Part shown: positions 43,541 through 53,374 of the stretch, piece after piece
Layout: every line of letters starts with the position of its first letter
Numbering within the stretch: position 1 is the stretch's first letter
Assembly: GCA_050732775.1 (NCBI GenBank)
Contig: JBOHRN010000037.1
Coordinates: forward strand, 62,001-126,000
Length of the DNA stretch: 64,000 nucleotides
DNA from: JBOHRN01 sp050732775
GTDB taxonomy: Bacteria; Gemmatimonadota; Gemmatimonadetes; Longimicrobiales; Longimicrobiaceae
Direction of reading: 5' to 3'
Notes under the pieces: generated by a model
Told to the model about the DNA's origin: nothing
Databases searched by the model: none
Seen by the model: the letters and a program-made list of their open reading frames with translations, nothing else
Position numbers and translations under genes: made by a program

Positions 43541-43795
43541 TCAACCCTTGGCTACCAGCGCCAGCTCTAGCCGCCGCCGGAGCTCGGCGTCACCCATGCT
43601 TCCGAGGGACGCCGCAGCCGCCTCCGGGCTGTTGAAGGTCACCGTGGTGGGGATCGGTTCGGCGTTCTGGTCCCCGTCCGCCGGGCGGAAGCAGAGCCGG
43701 GCGCCAGCCCTCAGGTGGGCCACTGTCTCCGCCACCGCCACCGCCTCCCACTCGCTTCCGTCGGCGGCCGTTACCCGCCGCGGTACCGTCTCCAT
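43541..43795 (-). CDS. Small hypothetical protein
   Basis: An 84-residue soluble protein: a beta-rich first half (RVTAADGSEWEAVAVAETV, ARLCFRP, PTTVTFNSP) and a C-terminal helix (AELRRRLELALVAKG). No family is recognised. It lies 22 bases after the RNase D gene on the same strand and may be co-transcribed with it. Confidence 0.65.
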   Translation of the reverse strand: METVPRRVTAADGSEWEAVAVAETVAHLRAGARLCFRPADGDQNAEPIPTTVTFNSPEAAAASLGSMGDAELRRRLELALVAKG

Positions 43796-43817
43796 CTAGC
43801 TTCTCCGGGTTACGGGT

Positions 43818-44948
43818 TCAGCCCTTCAGGGCCCCCAACAGAGCGGCTCCCGCGGCTTCTACCTGCCAGCGCCGCACGCCCGGCACCTCCGTCAGCTCGT
43901 CGGGGGTAGACGGGCCCCGGGCCGCGACTTCTGCCAGCACGGCTCGGGAGATCAGGAAGCCGGGGTCCAAGCCGAGCTCTCCGGCGCGCTCGCCCCGGGC
44001 ACGGCGCATTCTCTCCACCGCGGCTTCCCCTTCCGGGTTACGCTCCCGGCGGGGTCCACGCGGAAAGCCGGGAAGCTCGTTCTCGGGTACTTCCAGGGCG
44101 CGCCCGACCGCCGCCAAGATCTCGCTGCTCCGCTCCTCGGCGAGGCGGCCGGGAACGGCGCGCAGAGAGCGCAGCGCCGGGGGGGTGCGCGGTGGCGTGG
44201 CGGCCAGAGCGAGCAGGGCGTCGTTGGAAGTAACCCGGAAAGGGGCCCGGTCGAGAGACTCGGCCACGCCCTCGCGCCAGGCGTACACCTCCCGCAGCAC
44301 CGCCAGACCTCGCGGTGGCAAGTCGCGGGCGCCCTTGAGCCGCAGATAGGCGGGACCGTCTTTTTCTCCGCTCCACCGGGTTCGGGCGCGCAGGGCGAAC
44401 TCCTGCTCGGCCCAACTCAGCCGCCCCCTCTGCTCCAGCCGGTCGCGCAGGCGGTTGCGCAGGGTGGGGAGGTGGGCGGTGTCGGTGGCGGCGTACGCCT
44501 TCATTTCGCGGCTCAGCGGTCTTTCGGCCCAATCCGCCCGCTGGAACTTTTTGGGAATGGAAAGCCCTAGAAACTCCTTTAGCACTGCGTCGAGGCCGAG
44601 CCGCCGCGAGCCTAAGAACGCCGCCGCCACCTGCGTGTCGAAGAGGTTGCTGACGGTGATCCCGGCGTCGCGGTCCAGGAGGCGTAAGTCGTAGTCGGCG
44701 TCGTGGAAGATGATCTCGCTGCCGGGGCGCGCGAAGAGGGGCCCCAGCGGCGCGAGGCCGGAGACGGCTAGCGGGTCCACCAGCACTGTCTTCTCCGGGG
44801 TGGAGAGCTGGAGAAGCGCCACGGTGTCGCGGTAACGGTGGTATCCGGCCGCCTCGGTGTCGGCGCCGAGCAACGGTTCCGAACCTAGTTCGGCGGCTAG
44901 TTCGGCCAGCTGGTCGTCGTCGTCCACGTATCGGTAAGGAGTCTCCAT
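43818..44948 (-). CDS. rnd: Ribonuclease D
   Basis: A 376-residue 3'-to-5' exoribonuclease for tRNA and stable RNA maturation. The DEDDy active site is present: DTE in GADTEAAG (about 29-31), Asp in IIFHDADYDLRLL, Asp in NLFDTQVAA, and the Tyr/Asp of KAYAATDTAHL. One or two HRDC-like helical domains follow (LREVYAWREGVAESLDRAPFRV) for RNA binding. It is divergent from pyk with a 64-base shared upstream region. Confidence 0.94.
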   Translation of the reverse strand: METPYRYVDDDDQLAELAAELGSEPLLGADTEAAGYHRYRDTVALLQLSTPEKTVLVDPLAVSGLAPLGPLFARPGSEIIFHDADYDLRLLDRDAGITVSNLFDTQVAAAFLGSRRLGLDAVLKEFLGLSIPKKFQRADWAERPLSREMKAYAATDTAHLPTLRNRLRDRLEQRGRLSWAEQEFALRARTRWSGEKDGPAYLRLKGARDLPPRGLAVLREVYAWREGVAESLDRAPFRVTSNDALLALAATPPRTPPALRSLRAVPGRLAEERSSEILAAVGRALEVPENELPGFPRGPRRERNPEGEAAVERMRRARGERAGELGLDPGFLISRAVLAEVAARGPSTPDELTEVPGVRRWQVEAAGAALLGALKG

Positions 44949-45012
44949 GACGGCGTGAACTTCGCGCTAGGGGAGTGGCGTCGCAAGCCAAAGACAATCA
45001 CTTTACCACGCC

Positions 45013-46431
45013 ATGATACGGCGCACCAAGATCGTATGTACCCTGGGGCCCGCTTCCTCGGACCGAAAGCGCATCGCTTCGCTCATTCGGGCGGGGATGG
45101 ACGTGGCTCGCATCAACTTCTCCCACGGCGAGCTAGAGGACCACGCCGAAACCATCCGCGACCTCCGCGACGAGGCGCGGGAGCTGGAAAGGCCGGTGGC
45201 CATTCTGGCCGACCTGCAAGGACCCAAACTAAGGGTGGGAGAGCTTCCCGCGCCGCTGGAGCTGGAGACCGGACAGGTGGTTAACTTCGCGCCCGAGGGG
45301 AGCCACAAGGCCGGGGAGATACCCACTACCTACGACCGGCTGGCCCACGACTTGGAGCCCGGGGACGTGGTCTTGTTGGCCGACGGTATGATGGAGCTGA
45401 TCGTGGAAGACGTCGAGCCCCCGCGTGTCCGCATGCGGGTGATTCACGGGGGGGAGCTCTCTTCTCACAAGGGCATCAACCTCCCCGGGGTGATGCTCGG
45501 TATCCCAGCCCTCACCGAGAAGGATCGCGCCGACCTGCGCTTCGCGGTGGAGCACGGGGTGGACTACGTGGGGTTCTCGTTCGTGCGGGAGGCGTCCGAC
45601 GTCCAGGACCTGGCCCGGCGCATCCCCAAAGACGGTCCGCTGGTAGTGGTCAAGATCGAGAAAGGGTTGGCGCTCAGGAATCTGCAGCCGATCCTGGAGG
45701 CGTCGGCCGCCGCCATGGTGGCGCGCGGAGACCTGGGGGTGGAGCTGCCGTACGAGAAGGTGCCGCTCGCCCAGAAGCAGATGATCCAACTCGCTAACCT
45801 GTTCGGCAGGCCGGTCATCACCGCCACCCAGATGCTCGAGTCTATGATCGAGAACCCGCGCCCCACCCGGGCCGAGGCCTCCGACGTAGCCAATGCCATC
45901 ATCGACGGAACCGACGCAGTCATGCTCTCGGCCGAGACAGCGATCGGCAGTTTTCCGGTGGAGGCGGTCAAGGCGATGGTGCGCATCGCCGGGGAGATCG
46001 AGCGGTCCAGCGTAATGGAGGGCGGGCCTCGCTACGACCTTCCCCTGGAAGTAAAGACCAGCGCGTCGACGCCCACCGAGAGGGCCATCGCCTCGGCTAC
46101 GGTGGAGGCGGTCCGGCGGCTCCACGCTCCCCTGATCGTGACCTTTACGCGGAGCGGCTTCTCGGCGCGGGTGGTGTCGTCCTTCCGCCCCCCCGTACCC
46201 ATCCTGGCGGTCACCGATAACCCCCGCACTTACAACCAGCTAGCCCTGGTATGGGGCACCATCCCCCTACTCTGTCCGGAGAGCCCTTCTTTCGATGAAA
46301 TGCTTGAGTTCGCCCGCGGCCATATAGTCGATACCGGGCTCGCCTCACGCGGAGACCGGGTGGTGCTCACCGCCGGGCTGCCCATGAACGTGCCCGGGAC
46401 GACCAACCTACTGCGGGTAGAAGTGGTGTGA
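45013..46431 (+). CDS. pyk: Pyruvate kinase
   Basis: Catalyses the last step of glycolysis, phosphoenolpyruvate plus ADP to pyruvate plus ATP. The 472-residue protein begins RRTKIVCTLGPASS and has the B domain, the catalytic Lys in VVVKIEKG, the MVARGDLGVELP metal loop, TATQMLESM and the regulatory C-domain (TRSGFSARVVSSFRP). It lacks an extra PEP-utiliser domain. The gap upstream is short and shows no clear Shine-Dalgarno, so a very short leader is possible. It is followed by a metallo-hydrolase and glucose-6-phosphate isomerase. Confidence 0.96.
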   Translation: MIRRTKIVCTLGPASSDRKRIASLIRAGMDVARINFSHGELEDHAETIRDLRDEARELERPVAILADLQGPKLRVGELPAPLELETGQVVNFAPEGSHKAGEIPTTYDRLAHDLEPGDVVLLADGMMELIVEDVEPPRVRMRVIHGGELSSHKGINLPGVMLGIPALTEKDRADLRFAVEHGVDYVGFSFVREASDVQDLARRIPKDGPLVVVKIEKGLALRNLQPILEASAAAMVARGDLGVELPYEKVPLAQKQMIQLANLFGRPVITATQMLESMIENPRPTRAEASDVANAIIDGTDAVMLSAETAIGSFPVEAVKAMVRIAGEIERSSVMEGGPRYDLPLEVKTSASTPTERAIASATVEAVRRLHAPLIVTFTRSGFSARVVSSFRPPVPILAVTDNPRTYNQLALVWGTIPLLCPESPSFDEMLEFARGHIVDTGLASRGDRVVLTAGLPMNVPGTTNLLRVEVV

Positions 46432-46453
46432 AGAGTGTGACGGGACAGATCTC

Positions 46454-47239
46454 GTGATTCTCCGTTTTTTGGGAACCGGTACCTCGTTCGGGGTGCCCGT
46501 GGTGGGTTGCGACTGCGCCGCCTGCACCTCCGACGACGCCCGCGACCGCCGCACCCGCCACGCCGCGCTGATCGAAGATAAGGGGCGCCGCGTGCTGGTG
46601 GATACGCCCCCCGAGCTGCGGCTCCAGCTCCTGGCCGCCGGCGTCGACCGGGTCGACGCGGTCTGGTACACCCACTGCCACGCCGACCACACCCACGGCG
46701 CCGATGACTTGCGCGTCTTTTCGGGCCGCTACCGGAAGCCGGTGCAGGCGTACGCCTCGGAGGCGTGCGCGGCCGAACTCAGCGACCGGCTGCGCTACGT
46801 CTTCGACCCCAGCGCCGAGCCGTTGGTGGGGGTTAGCCGTCCGGACGTGCGGCTGCATACCTTCCGGGCCCACCAGCCGGTCAATATCGCCGGTTTCACC
46901 ATGTTGCCGCTCCCCGTGCCGCACGGTTCTCAAGAGGCCTTCGGCTTCCGGGCGGGAGAGTTGGGTTACATCACCGACGCCAAACGGCTCCCGGGGCGCA
47001 CCCGGGTCGCCTTGGAAGGGGTGCGGGTGCTGGTCCTCAACGCCCTTTGGTCGGAGAAGAGCCGCGCGCCCCACCCCACCCACTTTACGCTCGAGGAGGC
47101 GGTCACGGTGGCTGGCCAGGTCGGCGCCGGGCGAACCTACCTGACCCATCTGAGCCACCGGGTGCGCCACGCCGAGACCGAAGAGTGGCTGCCGGAGGGG
47201 GTTTACCTGGCTTACGACGGACTGGTGGTCGAGGTGTGA
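46454..47239 (+). CDS. MBL-fold metallo-hydrolase, PhnP-like
   Basis: A 261-residue metallo-beta-lactamase-fold hydrolase. It starts with GTG and opens FLGTGTSFGVPVVGCDCAAC, where the paired cysteines are typical of the PhnP/YcbJ-like group and may hold a structural zinc. The metal motif is THCHADH, with further ligands in PVPHGS, ITDA and LTHLSH. The group includes cyclic phosphodiesterases; the substrate here is unknown. It lies between pyk and pgi, 22 bases after pyk and 17 bases before pgi. Confidence 0.9.
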   Translation: MILRFLGTGTSFGVPVVGCDCAACTSDDARDRRTRHAALIEDKGRRVLVDTPPELRLQLLAAGVDRVDAVWYTHCHADHTHGADDLRVFSGRYRKPVQAYASEACAAELSDRLRYVFDPSAEPLVGVSRPDVRLHTFRAHQPVNIAGFTMLPLPVPHGSQEAFGFRAGELGYITDAKRLPGRTRVALEGVRVLVLNALWSEKSRAPHPTHFTLEEAVTVAGQVGAGRTYLTHLSHRVRHAETEEWLPEGVYLAYDGLVVEV

Positions 47240-47256
47240 ACGGAGTGGACCACGAC

Positions 47257-48612
47257 ATGATAGAATCCGCGGGCATCCGGCTCGACCACACCAACATGAC
47301 GCGCCCCGCGCTCGGCGGCGGGCGCGGCATTGACCCGGCCCGGTTCGAGGCGCTCGCCGGGCGGTTCCGGGAGCTCCACGCCCGAGTGGACGGGCAGCGC
47401 GAAGCTGGCGAGCTGGGTTTCTACCAGCTTCCCTACGACACCGCAGGGGCTGGTGAGATCGAGCGTTTCGCACAGGGCCCGGGCCAGGCGTTCGAGGCGG
47501 TGGTGGTGCTCGGTATCGGGGGGTCGGCCCTGGGGGCGACAGCGCTCCGCACCGCCCTCCTGCACCCGTTCTGGAACGAGCTGGGGCTGGATCAGCGCGA
47601 CGGCTACCCCCGGCTCTACGTGCTCGACAATGCGGACCCGGTAGGGGTGCGCGGCGTGCTCGAGCGGGTGGAGCTCGGCCGTACCCTGTTCCTGGTGGTC
47701 TCCAAGTCGGGGGGCACACCCGAGACCATGAGCCAGTTCCTGATCGTGCGCGAGCGGCTGGAGCGGCAACTGGGTGAAGCGTACCGGGGCCACCTGCTGT
47801 TCGTGACCGACCCGGAGCAGGGGGTGCTCAGGCGCCTGGCCCGCGAGGAGGGTGTCCCCGCGCTCGCCATTGCTCCCAACGTGGGCGGGCGCTTCTCGGT
47901 GCTCTCTCCGGTCGGGCTGGTGCCGGCCGCTCTGGTGGGTATCGACGTGCAAGAGCTGCTGGCGGGGGCGCGGGAAATGGACCAAAGCTGCCGCGGCGAC
48001 GACCTCGGCGGCAACCCGGCCGGCGGGTACGCCGCCCTCCAGTACCTGGCCGACACCGAACTGGGGGCATCCGTCCACGTGATGATGCCGTACGCCGACC
48101 GGCTAAGCGGCGTGGCCGACTGGTTCTGCCAGCTCTGGGCCGAATCCTTGGGTAAACGGCGAGACCTGGCGGGAAACGAAGTATTCGCGGGCCCTACGCC
48201 GGTATCCGCCCTCGGCCCCGCCGACCAGCACTCCCAGGTGCAGCTCTACATTGAGGGGCCGTTCGACAAGACAGTGACCTTGCTGGCCGTGCGCGAGCGC
48301 GAGGGCGACTTGGAGATCCCCCGGCTCTACGGCGGCGTCCCCGAGCTGGCGTATCTGGGCGGCCACACCCTGGGCGGTTTGCTGGACGCCGAGCGGGAAG
48401 CCACCGCCGACGCGCTCGCCCGCGAGGGGAGGATGAACATGACCGTGGAGTTGCCGCGCGTCGACGCCCGTTCGCTGGGCGGGCTGCTATTCATGCTGGA
48501 GGTCGCCACCGTGTACGCGGGCGGCTTCTACCGGATAAACCCCATGGACCAGCCGGGCGTGGAGTTGGGCAAACGGCTCACCTACCAGCGCATGGGGCGG
48601 GAAGGGTATTAA
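47257..48612 (+). CDS. pgi: Glucose-6-phosphate isomerase
   Basis: Interconverts glucose 6-phosphate and fructose 6-phosphate. The 451-residue length is that of the short bacterial form. The phosphosugar-binding SIS domains carry VVLGIGGSALGATALR and VVSKSGGTPET; the catalytic Glu region is QLWAESLGKR and the later residues lie in ADQHSQVQLYIEG. The ATG at 47257 is used because conserved sequence starts soon after and GGAG is eleven bases upstream; in-frame GTGs at 47236 and 47245 are possible. Sharing a run with pyk suggests coordinated glycolysis control. Confidence 0.95.
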   Translation: MIESAGIRLDHTNMTRPALGGGRGIDPARFEALAGRFRELHARVDGQREAGELGFYQLPYDTAGAGEIERFAQGPGQAFEAVVVLGIGGSALGATALRTALLHPFWNELGLDQRDGYPRLYVLDNADPVGVRGVLERVELGRTLFLVVSKSGGTPETMSQFLIVRERLERQLGEAYRGHLLFVTDPEQGVLRRLAREEGVPALAIAPNVGGRFSVLSPVGLVPAALVGIDVQELLAGAREMDQSCRGDDLGGNPAGGYAALQYLADTELGASVHVMMPYADRLSGVADWFCQLWAESLGKRRDLAGNEVFAGPTPVSALGPADQHSQVQLYIEGPFDKTVTLLAVREREGDLEIPRLYGGVPELAYLGGHTLGGLLDAEREATADALAREGRMNMTVELPRVDARSLGGLLFMLEVATVYAGGFYRINPMDQPGVELGKRLTYQRMGREGY

Positions 48613-48689
48613 AGGAGGAGTTCCCGGAACCGGCCTTTTTTGCCGCGGTAGTAGGAATCGGCAGGTAACCCTTACCTCTGGAGAAAGCG

Positions 48690-49559
48690 ATGGAGAAGCT
48701 CAAGGTTTTCGGACTTATGGTGGTGCTAACCGTGCTGCTGGTAGGGCTCGGCGGGTATATCGGCGGCAACGGCGGAGCTATGCTCTTCTTCGTGATCGCC
48801 TTGGCCATGAACTTCGGCATGTACTGGTTCAGCCACAAAATAGTGTTGCGTTCGTACCGCGCCCACGTCATCCAACCGGGCGAGGAAGGCGGCCGCTTCG
48901 ACCCGCTCTACAAGATGGTGGACCGGTTGCGCCAGAACGCCGGACTGCCCATGCCCACGGTGGCCGTCTCCGAGCAGCCGCAGCCGAACGCCTTCGCCAC
49001 CGGCCGCAACCACGAGCACGCCGTGGTCTGCGTGACCCGGGGGATGTGGGAGCTGGTCTCGCGCGGCCAGATGAGCGCGGAAGAGTTGGCAGGGGTCATC
49101 GCCCACGAGCTCGCCCACATCAAGCACCGACACATGCTAGTGATGGCGGTGGCCGCGAGCATGGCCGGCGCCATCACGTTGATCGGCCACGTTCTCCAGT
49201 GGGGCGCCATCTTCGGGGGGCACGACGAAGAGGGCAACAACCCGCTGGCGCTGTTGGCGCTGGCTATTCTGGCCCCCATCGCCGCCACCGTGGTCCAGCT
49301 GATGATCTCGCGGCGCAACGAGTTCGAGGCCGACGCGGGCGGCGCCGCCATCAGCGGCAAGCCGCTCGCCCTGGCCAGCGCTCTGCGCAAGATCGAGATG
49401 ATCGCCGAGCGGCACCCCATGCGCGTAAACCCCTCGGCGTCTCATCTGGCCATCATCAACCCGCTGGCGGGCGTGGGTGGTGTCTCCCGCTTTTTCCGCA
49501 CCCACCCGCCTACCGAGGAAAGGGTGGCGGCGCTCCAGCGCATCGCGGCGGGGCGGTAA
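48690..49559 (+). CDS. htpX: Membrane metalloprotease HtpX
   Basis: A 289-residue M48 protease that degrades misfolded membrane proteins. Two N-terminal membrane helices (about 6-45) are followed by the zinc site HELAH at 139-143, two more hydrophobic segments and the third-ligand region NEFEADAGG. CTGGAG lies about eight bases upstream of the ATG. A T-run at 48636-48641, after a weak CCGG/CCGG hairpin, may end the pgi transcript upstream of it. Confidence 0.95.
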   Translation: MEKLKVFGLMVVLTVLLVGLGGYIGGNGGAMLFFVIALAMNFGMYWFSHKIVLRSYRAHVIQPGEEGGRFDPLYKMVDRLRQNAGLPMPTVAVSEQPQPNAFATGRNHEHAVVCVTRGMWELVSRGQMSAEELAGVIAHELAHIKHRHMLVMAVAASMAGAITLIGHVLQWGAIFGGHDEEGNNPLALLALAILAPIAATVVQLMISRRNEFEADAGGAAISGKPLALASALRKIEMIAERHPMRVNPSASHLAIINPLAGVGGVSRFFRTHPPTEERVAALQRIAAGR

Positions 49560-50481
49560 CGAACTGCGTTACTCCGGTTCTGAAGGCAAGGGCCGCTATC
49601 TGCTAGTCCTCAACCGTAAGGCGGGGTCGGTGGACGCGGGGCGCCTCCGGCGCACCCTCGGGGGCGCCTTCGCGTTTCGGGGCATGCCGTTCGACCTGGT
49701 CGAGGTGGCCGAACCGGGCGACGGCGAGGAGGCTGCGCGCCAGGGCGTCGCCGCAGGGTACCGTGCGGTGGTGGCGGTGGGCGGTGACGGCACCCTGGCC
49801 GAGGTGGTTACCGGGCTGGCGGGCAGCGGCGTGCCCCTGGGAGTGATTCCGCAAGGCACGGGTAACCAGGTGGCCGGCAACCTCGGCATTCCGCACGACC
49901 TCGAGCGCGCTGTCGACTTTATCCAGGCGGGGCGGAGCGCGCCCATGGACCTGGGCCAGATCGTCGGCGGCCGCTACTTCGCCCTCATGGCCGGCGCCGG
50001 GTGGGACGCCGAGGTGATGGCCGTGGCCACCCAAAAGATGAAAGACCGCTGGGGTTTCGGCGCCTACCTGTACGCCGGGCTGCGCAAGTCGCTCGCCCCG
50101 GCCTCGTCGCACTTTCACATCGTGGCCGACGGGCGCGAACTCGAGGTGCGAGCCGCCACTGTGCTAGTGGCCAACGTGGGGCAGATCGTGGCGCGCCTTC
50201 TTCCGGTGGGGGTGCGGGTGGGGCCCGACATCTCGTTCCGGGACGGTCTGCTGGACGTATGCGTCTTCGCGCCGCGCACCCTGCCCGGCGTGGCGGCCGT
50301 GCTCTGGCGGGTGGCGCGCAAGCGGTACCGGGGCGACGATCGGATGCTCTACCTGCAGGCGCGCGAGGTGACCGTTGAATCAGAAACCCCAGTGGTCACC
50401 CAGTTAGACGGCGACCCTCTGGGCGAGACGCCGCTGAGCGCGCGAGCCGTGCCCGAAGGGGTGCGGGTGCTGGTGCCGTAG
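49477..50481 (+). CDS. Diacylglycerol/lipid kinase family protein
   Basis: A lipid kinase of the YegS/DgkB family. The catalytic domain begins RYLLVLNRKAGS and has the ATP-site VAVGGDGTLAEVV and PQGTGNQVAGNLG, then the acidic and beta-rich C-terminal domain ending in the LDGDPLG metal loop. The start is unusual: from the end of htpX (49559) to the conserved core there is no ATG, GTG or TTG in frame. Either it begins with GTG at 49477 or 49480 inside htpX, with about 80 bases of overlap, or with a rare codon such as CTG at 49564. The first 30 residues from 49477 look non-native. Confidence 0.88.
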   Translation: MVSPAFSAPTRLPRKGWRRSSASRRGGNELRYSGSEGKGRYLLVLNRKAGSVDAGRLRRTLGGAFAFRGMPFDLVEVAEPGDGEEAARQGVAAGYRAVVAVGGDGTLAEVVTGLAGSGVPLGVIPQGTGNQVAGNLGIPHDLERAVDFIQAGRSAPMDLGQIVGGRYFALMAGAGWDAEVMAVATQKMKDRWGFGAYLYAGLRKSLAPASSHFHIVADGRELEVRAATVLVANVGQIVARLLPVGVRVGPDISFRDGLLDVCVFAPRTLPGVAAVLWRVARKRYRGDDRMLYLQAREVTVESETPVVTQLDGDPLGETPLSARAVPEGVRVLVP

Positions 50482-50527
50482 CCCCGGAGTTGAATCCCGG
50501 CTCCAGCCGTCGTAGCTTGAGCGGGTT

Positions 50528-53374
50528 ATGCCCGAGGAGCACCTGACCGTCCGGGGCGCCCGCGCCCACAACCTCCAGAGTATCGACGTCGCCCTCCCTC
50601 GCGACCGGCTGATCGTGATTACGGGGTTGTCGGGGAGCGGTAAGTCATCTCTCGCCTTCGACACTATTTACGCCGAGGGGCAGCGCCGCTACGTGGAGTC
50701 TCTCTCGGCGTACGCCCGCCAGTTTTTGGGGGTGATGGAGAAGCCCGAGGTGGACGCCATCGAGGGGCTATCACCCGCCATCTCCATCGAGCAAAAGAGT
50801 GCTGGCAGTAACCCGCGCTCCACCGTGGGCACCGTCACCGAGGTGTACGATTACCTGCGGCTGCTGTGGGCGCGGGCGGGCACTCCCCACTGCCCGGAGT
50901 GCGGTGCGCCGGTACAGCGCCAGAGCGCCAGCCAGATCGTGGACCGCCTGCTCGGCTTGCCCGCCGGGAGCCGTCTCGAGGTACTCGCCCCCCTGGTGCG
51001 CGGCCGCAAGGGCGAATTTCGCGACCTCTTCGAGGAGGCGCGCAGGAAAGGGTTCGTGCGCGCGCGGGTAGACGGCGAGCTAACCGACCTGCAGAGCCCG
51101 CCCGCGCTCAAACGGAGGCAGAACCACGACATCTCGGTGGTGGTCGACCGCTTGGAGGTGAGCCGGGACGACCGGGACCGGCTGGCCGATTCGGTCGAAA
51201 CCGCGCTGCGCACGGCTGACGGCGTGGTCGAGGTCCACCGGTACGACTCCGGCGAGGAGCCGGAACGGCACCTTTTTTCCGAGCACAACGCCTGCGTGAA
51301 GTGCGGGGTCAACATCCCCGAATTGGAGCCGCGCCAGTTTTCCTTCAACTCTCCGTACGGGGCATGCCCCGCCTGCGGGGGCATCGGGGTGCGCCAGGAG
51401 CCGGACCCCGAGTTGGTGCTTGGCGACCCCTCCATCTCTATCCTGGAGGGGGTGGTCCTGCCCTGGGGCGTGCCGAGGGGTCACCTGCGAGACACCATAC
51501 TGGCGGGGTTGGCCGAGGCCCTCGGCTTCGGTCTGAACACGCCGTGGGGAAAGTTGCCCGAGCGGATACGCACCATTCTCCTGCACGGGGCCAGCGCGCC
51601 GGGCGCGGGACGGGTGCCGGCCAAGCTGCGCTGGAAGGGGATTCTCGCCGATCTCCGGGCGCGCCACTGGGACACCTCGAGCGACTCGGTGCGCGACAAC
51701 CTGGAGGAGTACATGGTGGCGCTGCCCTGTTCGGTCTGCGGCGGCGCCCGGCTCCGACGCGAGAGTTTGGCGGTGACGGTGGGGGAAAGATCGATCGGGG
51801 AGGTGGTAGAGTTGACGGTGGACCACGCCCTCAGCTTCTTCCGCGGGCTCTCGCTAGCGGGAGGACTGCCGGAAGACGTGAGCGGACCGATCCTCAAGGA
51901 GGTGACCGAACGGCTCTCCTTTCTGGTCGGAGTGGGTCTGGAGTACCTCACCCTGGGCCGCTCGGCCGAAACCCTCTCGGGCGGCGAGGCGCAGCGCATC
52001 CGCCTGGCTACCCAGATCGGCTCCCGGCTGGTGGGGGTCCTCTACATACTGGACGAGCCGTCCATTGGGCTCCACCCGCGCGACAACGGCCGACTGCTCG
52101 ATACCCTCCGCCAGCTACGGGACTTGGGCAACACGGTGATCGTGGTGGAGCACGACGAGGAGACTATCCGTGCGGCCGACCACATCGTGGATCTCGGTCC
52201 GCGGGCCGGGCGGCACGGGGGGCGGGTGGTGGCGGAGGGGGGCGTCGAGGCCGTGCTGGCTTCCGGGGAGTCGCTCACGGGCGCTTACTTACGGGGAGAG
52301 CGGGAGATCCCCCTCCCCCACCAGTACCGCTCCGTCGGCCCCGGAGGCTGGCTCCGTATCGAGGGGGCACGCCACCACAACCTGCGAGATTTGAACGTCG
52401 ACATCCCGCTCGGCTGTTTCGTGGCCGTGACGGGGGTGTCGGGGTCGGGTAAGTCGACGCTGATCAACGACATCCTCTGGAACTCCCTAGCCCGGCGCTT
52501 TTACCGGGCCAAGAGGGTGCCCGGCGCCCACGACCGGATTACCGGGCTCGACCGGGTAGACAAGGTGGTGGACATCGACCAATCCCCCATAGGCCGCACT
52601 CCCCGCTCCAACCCGGCTACCTACACCGGACTGTTCACCATTATCCGCGAGCTCTTCGCCGAACTACCCGAGAGCCGTATGAGAGGGTACGCGCCGGGCC
52701 GCTTCTCCTTCAACGTCAAGGGGGGAAGGTGCGAGGCGTGCCAGGGGGACGGGCTGGTCAAGATAGAGATGCACTTCCTGCCCGACGTGTACGTGCCGTG
52801 CGACGTTTGCCGTGCCCGCCGCTACAACCGCGAAACTCTGGAGGTGTACTACAAAGGCCGCAACATCGCCGACGCGTTGGAGCTGACCGTCGACGAGGCG
52901 CTAGAGCTGTTTAGCGCGGTGCCGCGGCTCAAGCGTTACCTCCTGACCCTGTCGGAGGTCGGGCTAGGGTATATCCACCTCGGCCAACCGGCCACCACGC
53001 TGTCGGGGGGAGAGGCGCAACGGGTCAAGCTGGCCACCGAGCTTTCCAAGCGGGCCACCGGACGGACCCTCTATATCCTGGACGAACCGACCACCGGCCT
53101 GCACTTTGAGGACGTGCGCATGCTCCTGGAGGTGCTCCACCGGCTGGTCGACAGGGGCAACACCGTGCTGGTGATCGAGCACAACCTGGACGTGGTCAAG
53201 ACCGCGGACTGGATCGTCGACCTCGGTCCGGGGGGGGGACCCGAGGGGGGAGAAGTAGTAGCCGCGGGACCGCCCGCGCGGGTAGCTCGGACGGCCGGTT
53301 CGCATACGGGGCGGTTTCTCGAGCAGAGGTTCGGGGTCGGGCGCGAGAGTAAACAAGCCGCGGGAGCGGAGTGA
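50528..53374 (+). CDS. uvrA: Excinuclease ABC subunit A
   Basis: DNA damage recognition ATPase of nucleotide excision repair; works as a dimer and loads UvrB. The 948-residue protein contains both ABC ATPase halves: Walker A GLSGSGKSSLAFDT near residue 35 and GVSGSGKSTLINDI near 640, signatures ETLSGGEAQR and TTLSGGEAQRV, and both Walker B regions. The zinc modules are visible as CPEC/CVKC/CPAC pairs in the first half and CEAC/CDVC in the second. The ATG follows a 46-base gap after the lipid kinase gene. Confidence 0.97.
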   Translation: MPEEHLTVRGARAHNLQSIDVALPRDRLIVITGLSGSGKSSLAFDTIYAEGQRRYVESLSAYARQFLGVMEKPEVDAIEGLSPAISIEQKSAGSNPRSTVGTVTEVYDYLRLLWARAGTPHCPECGAPVQRQSASQIVDRLLGLPAGSRLEVLAPLVRGRKGEFRDLFEEARRKGFVRARVDGELTDLQSPPALKRRQNHDISVVVDRLEVSRDDRDRLADSVETALRTADGVVEVHRYDSGEEPERHLFSEHNACVKCGVNIPELEPRQFSFNSPYGACPACGGIGVRQEPDPELVLGDPSISILEGVVLPWGVPRGHLRDTILAGLAEALGFGLNTPWGKLPERIRTILLHGASAPGAGRVPAKLRWKGILADLRARHWDTSSDSVRDNLEEYMVALPCSVCGGARLRRESLAVTVGERSIGEVVELTVDHALSFFRGLSLAGGLPEDVSGPILKEVTERLSFLVGVGLEYLTLGRSAETLSGGEAQRIRLATQIGSRLVGVLYILDEPSIGLHPRDNGRLLDTLRQLRDLGNTVIVVEHDEETIRAADHIVDLGPRAGRHGGRVVAEGGVEAVLASGESLTGAYLRGEREIPLPHQYRSVGPGGWLRIEGARHHNLRDLNVDIPLGCFVAVTGVSGSGKSTLINDILWNSLARRFYRAKRVPGAHDRITGLDRVDKVVDIDQSPIGRTPRSNPATYTGLFTIIRELFAELPESRMRGYAPGRFSFNVKGGRCEACQGDGLVKIEMHFLPDVYVPCDVCRARRYNRETLEVYYKGRNIADALELTVDEALELFSAVPRLKRYLLTLSEVGLGYIHLGQPATTLSGGEAQRVKLATELSKRATGRTLYILDEPTTGLHFEDVRMLLEVLHRLVDRGNTVLVIEHNLDVVKTADWIVDLGPGGGPEGGEVVAAGPPARVARTAGSHTGRFLEQRFGVGRESKQAAGAE

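Noticed and set aside
48610..48645. Intrinsic terminator after pgi
   Set aside because: A run of six T is present but the preceding GC hairpin is weak, so it is not listed as a terminator.
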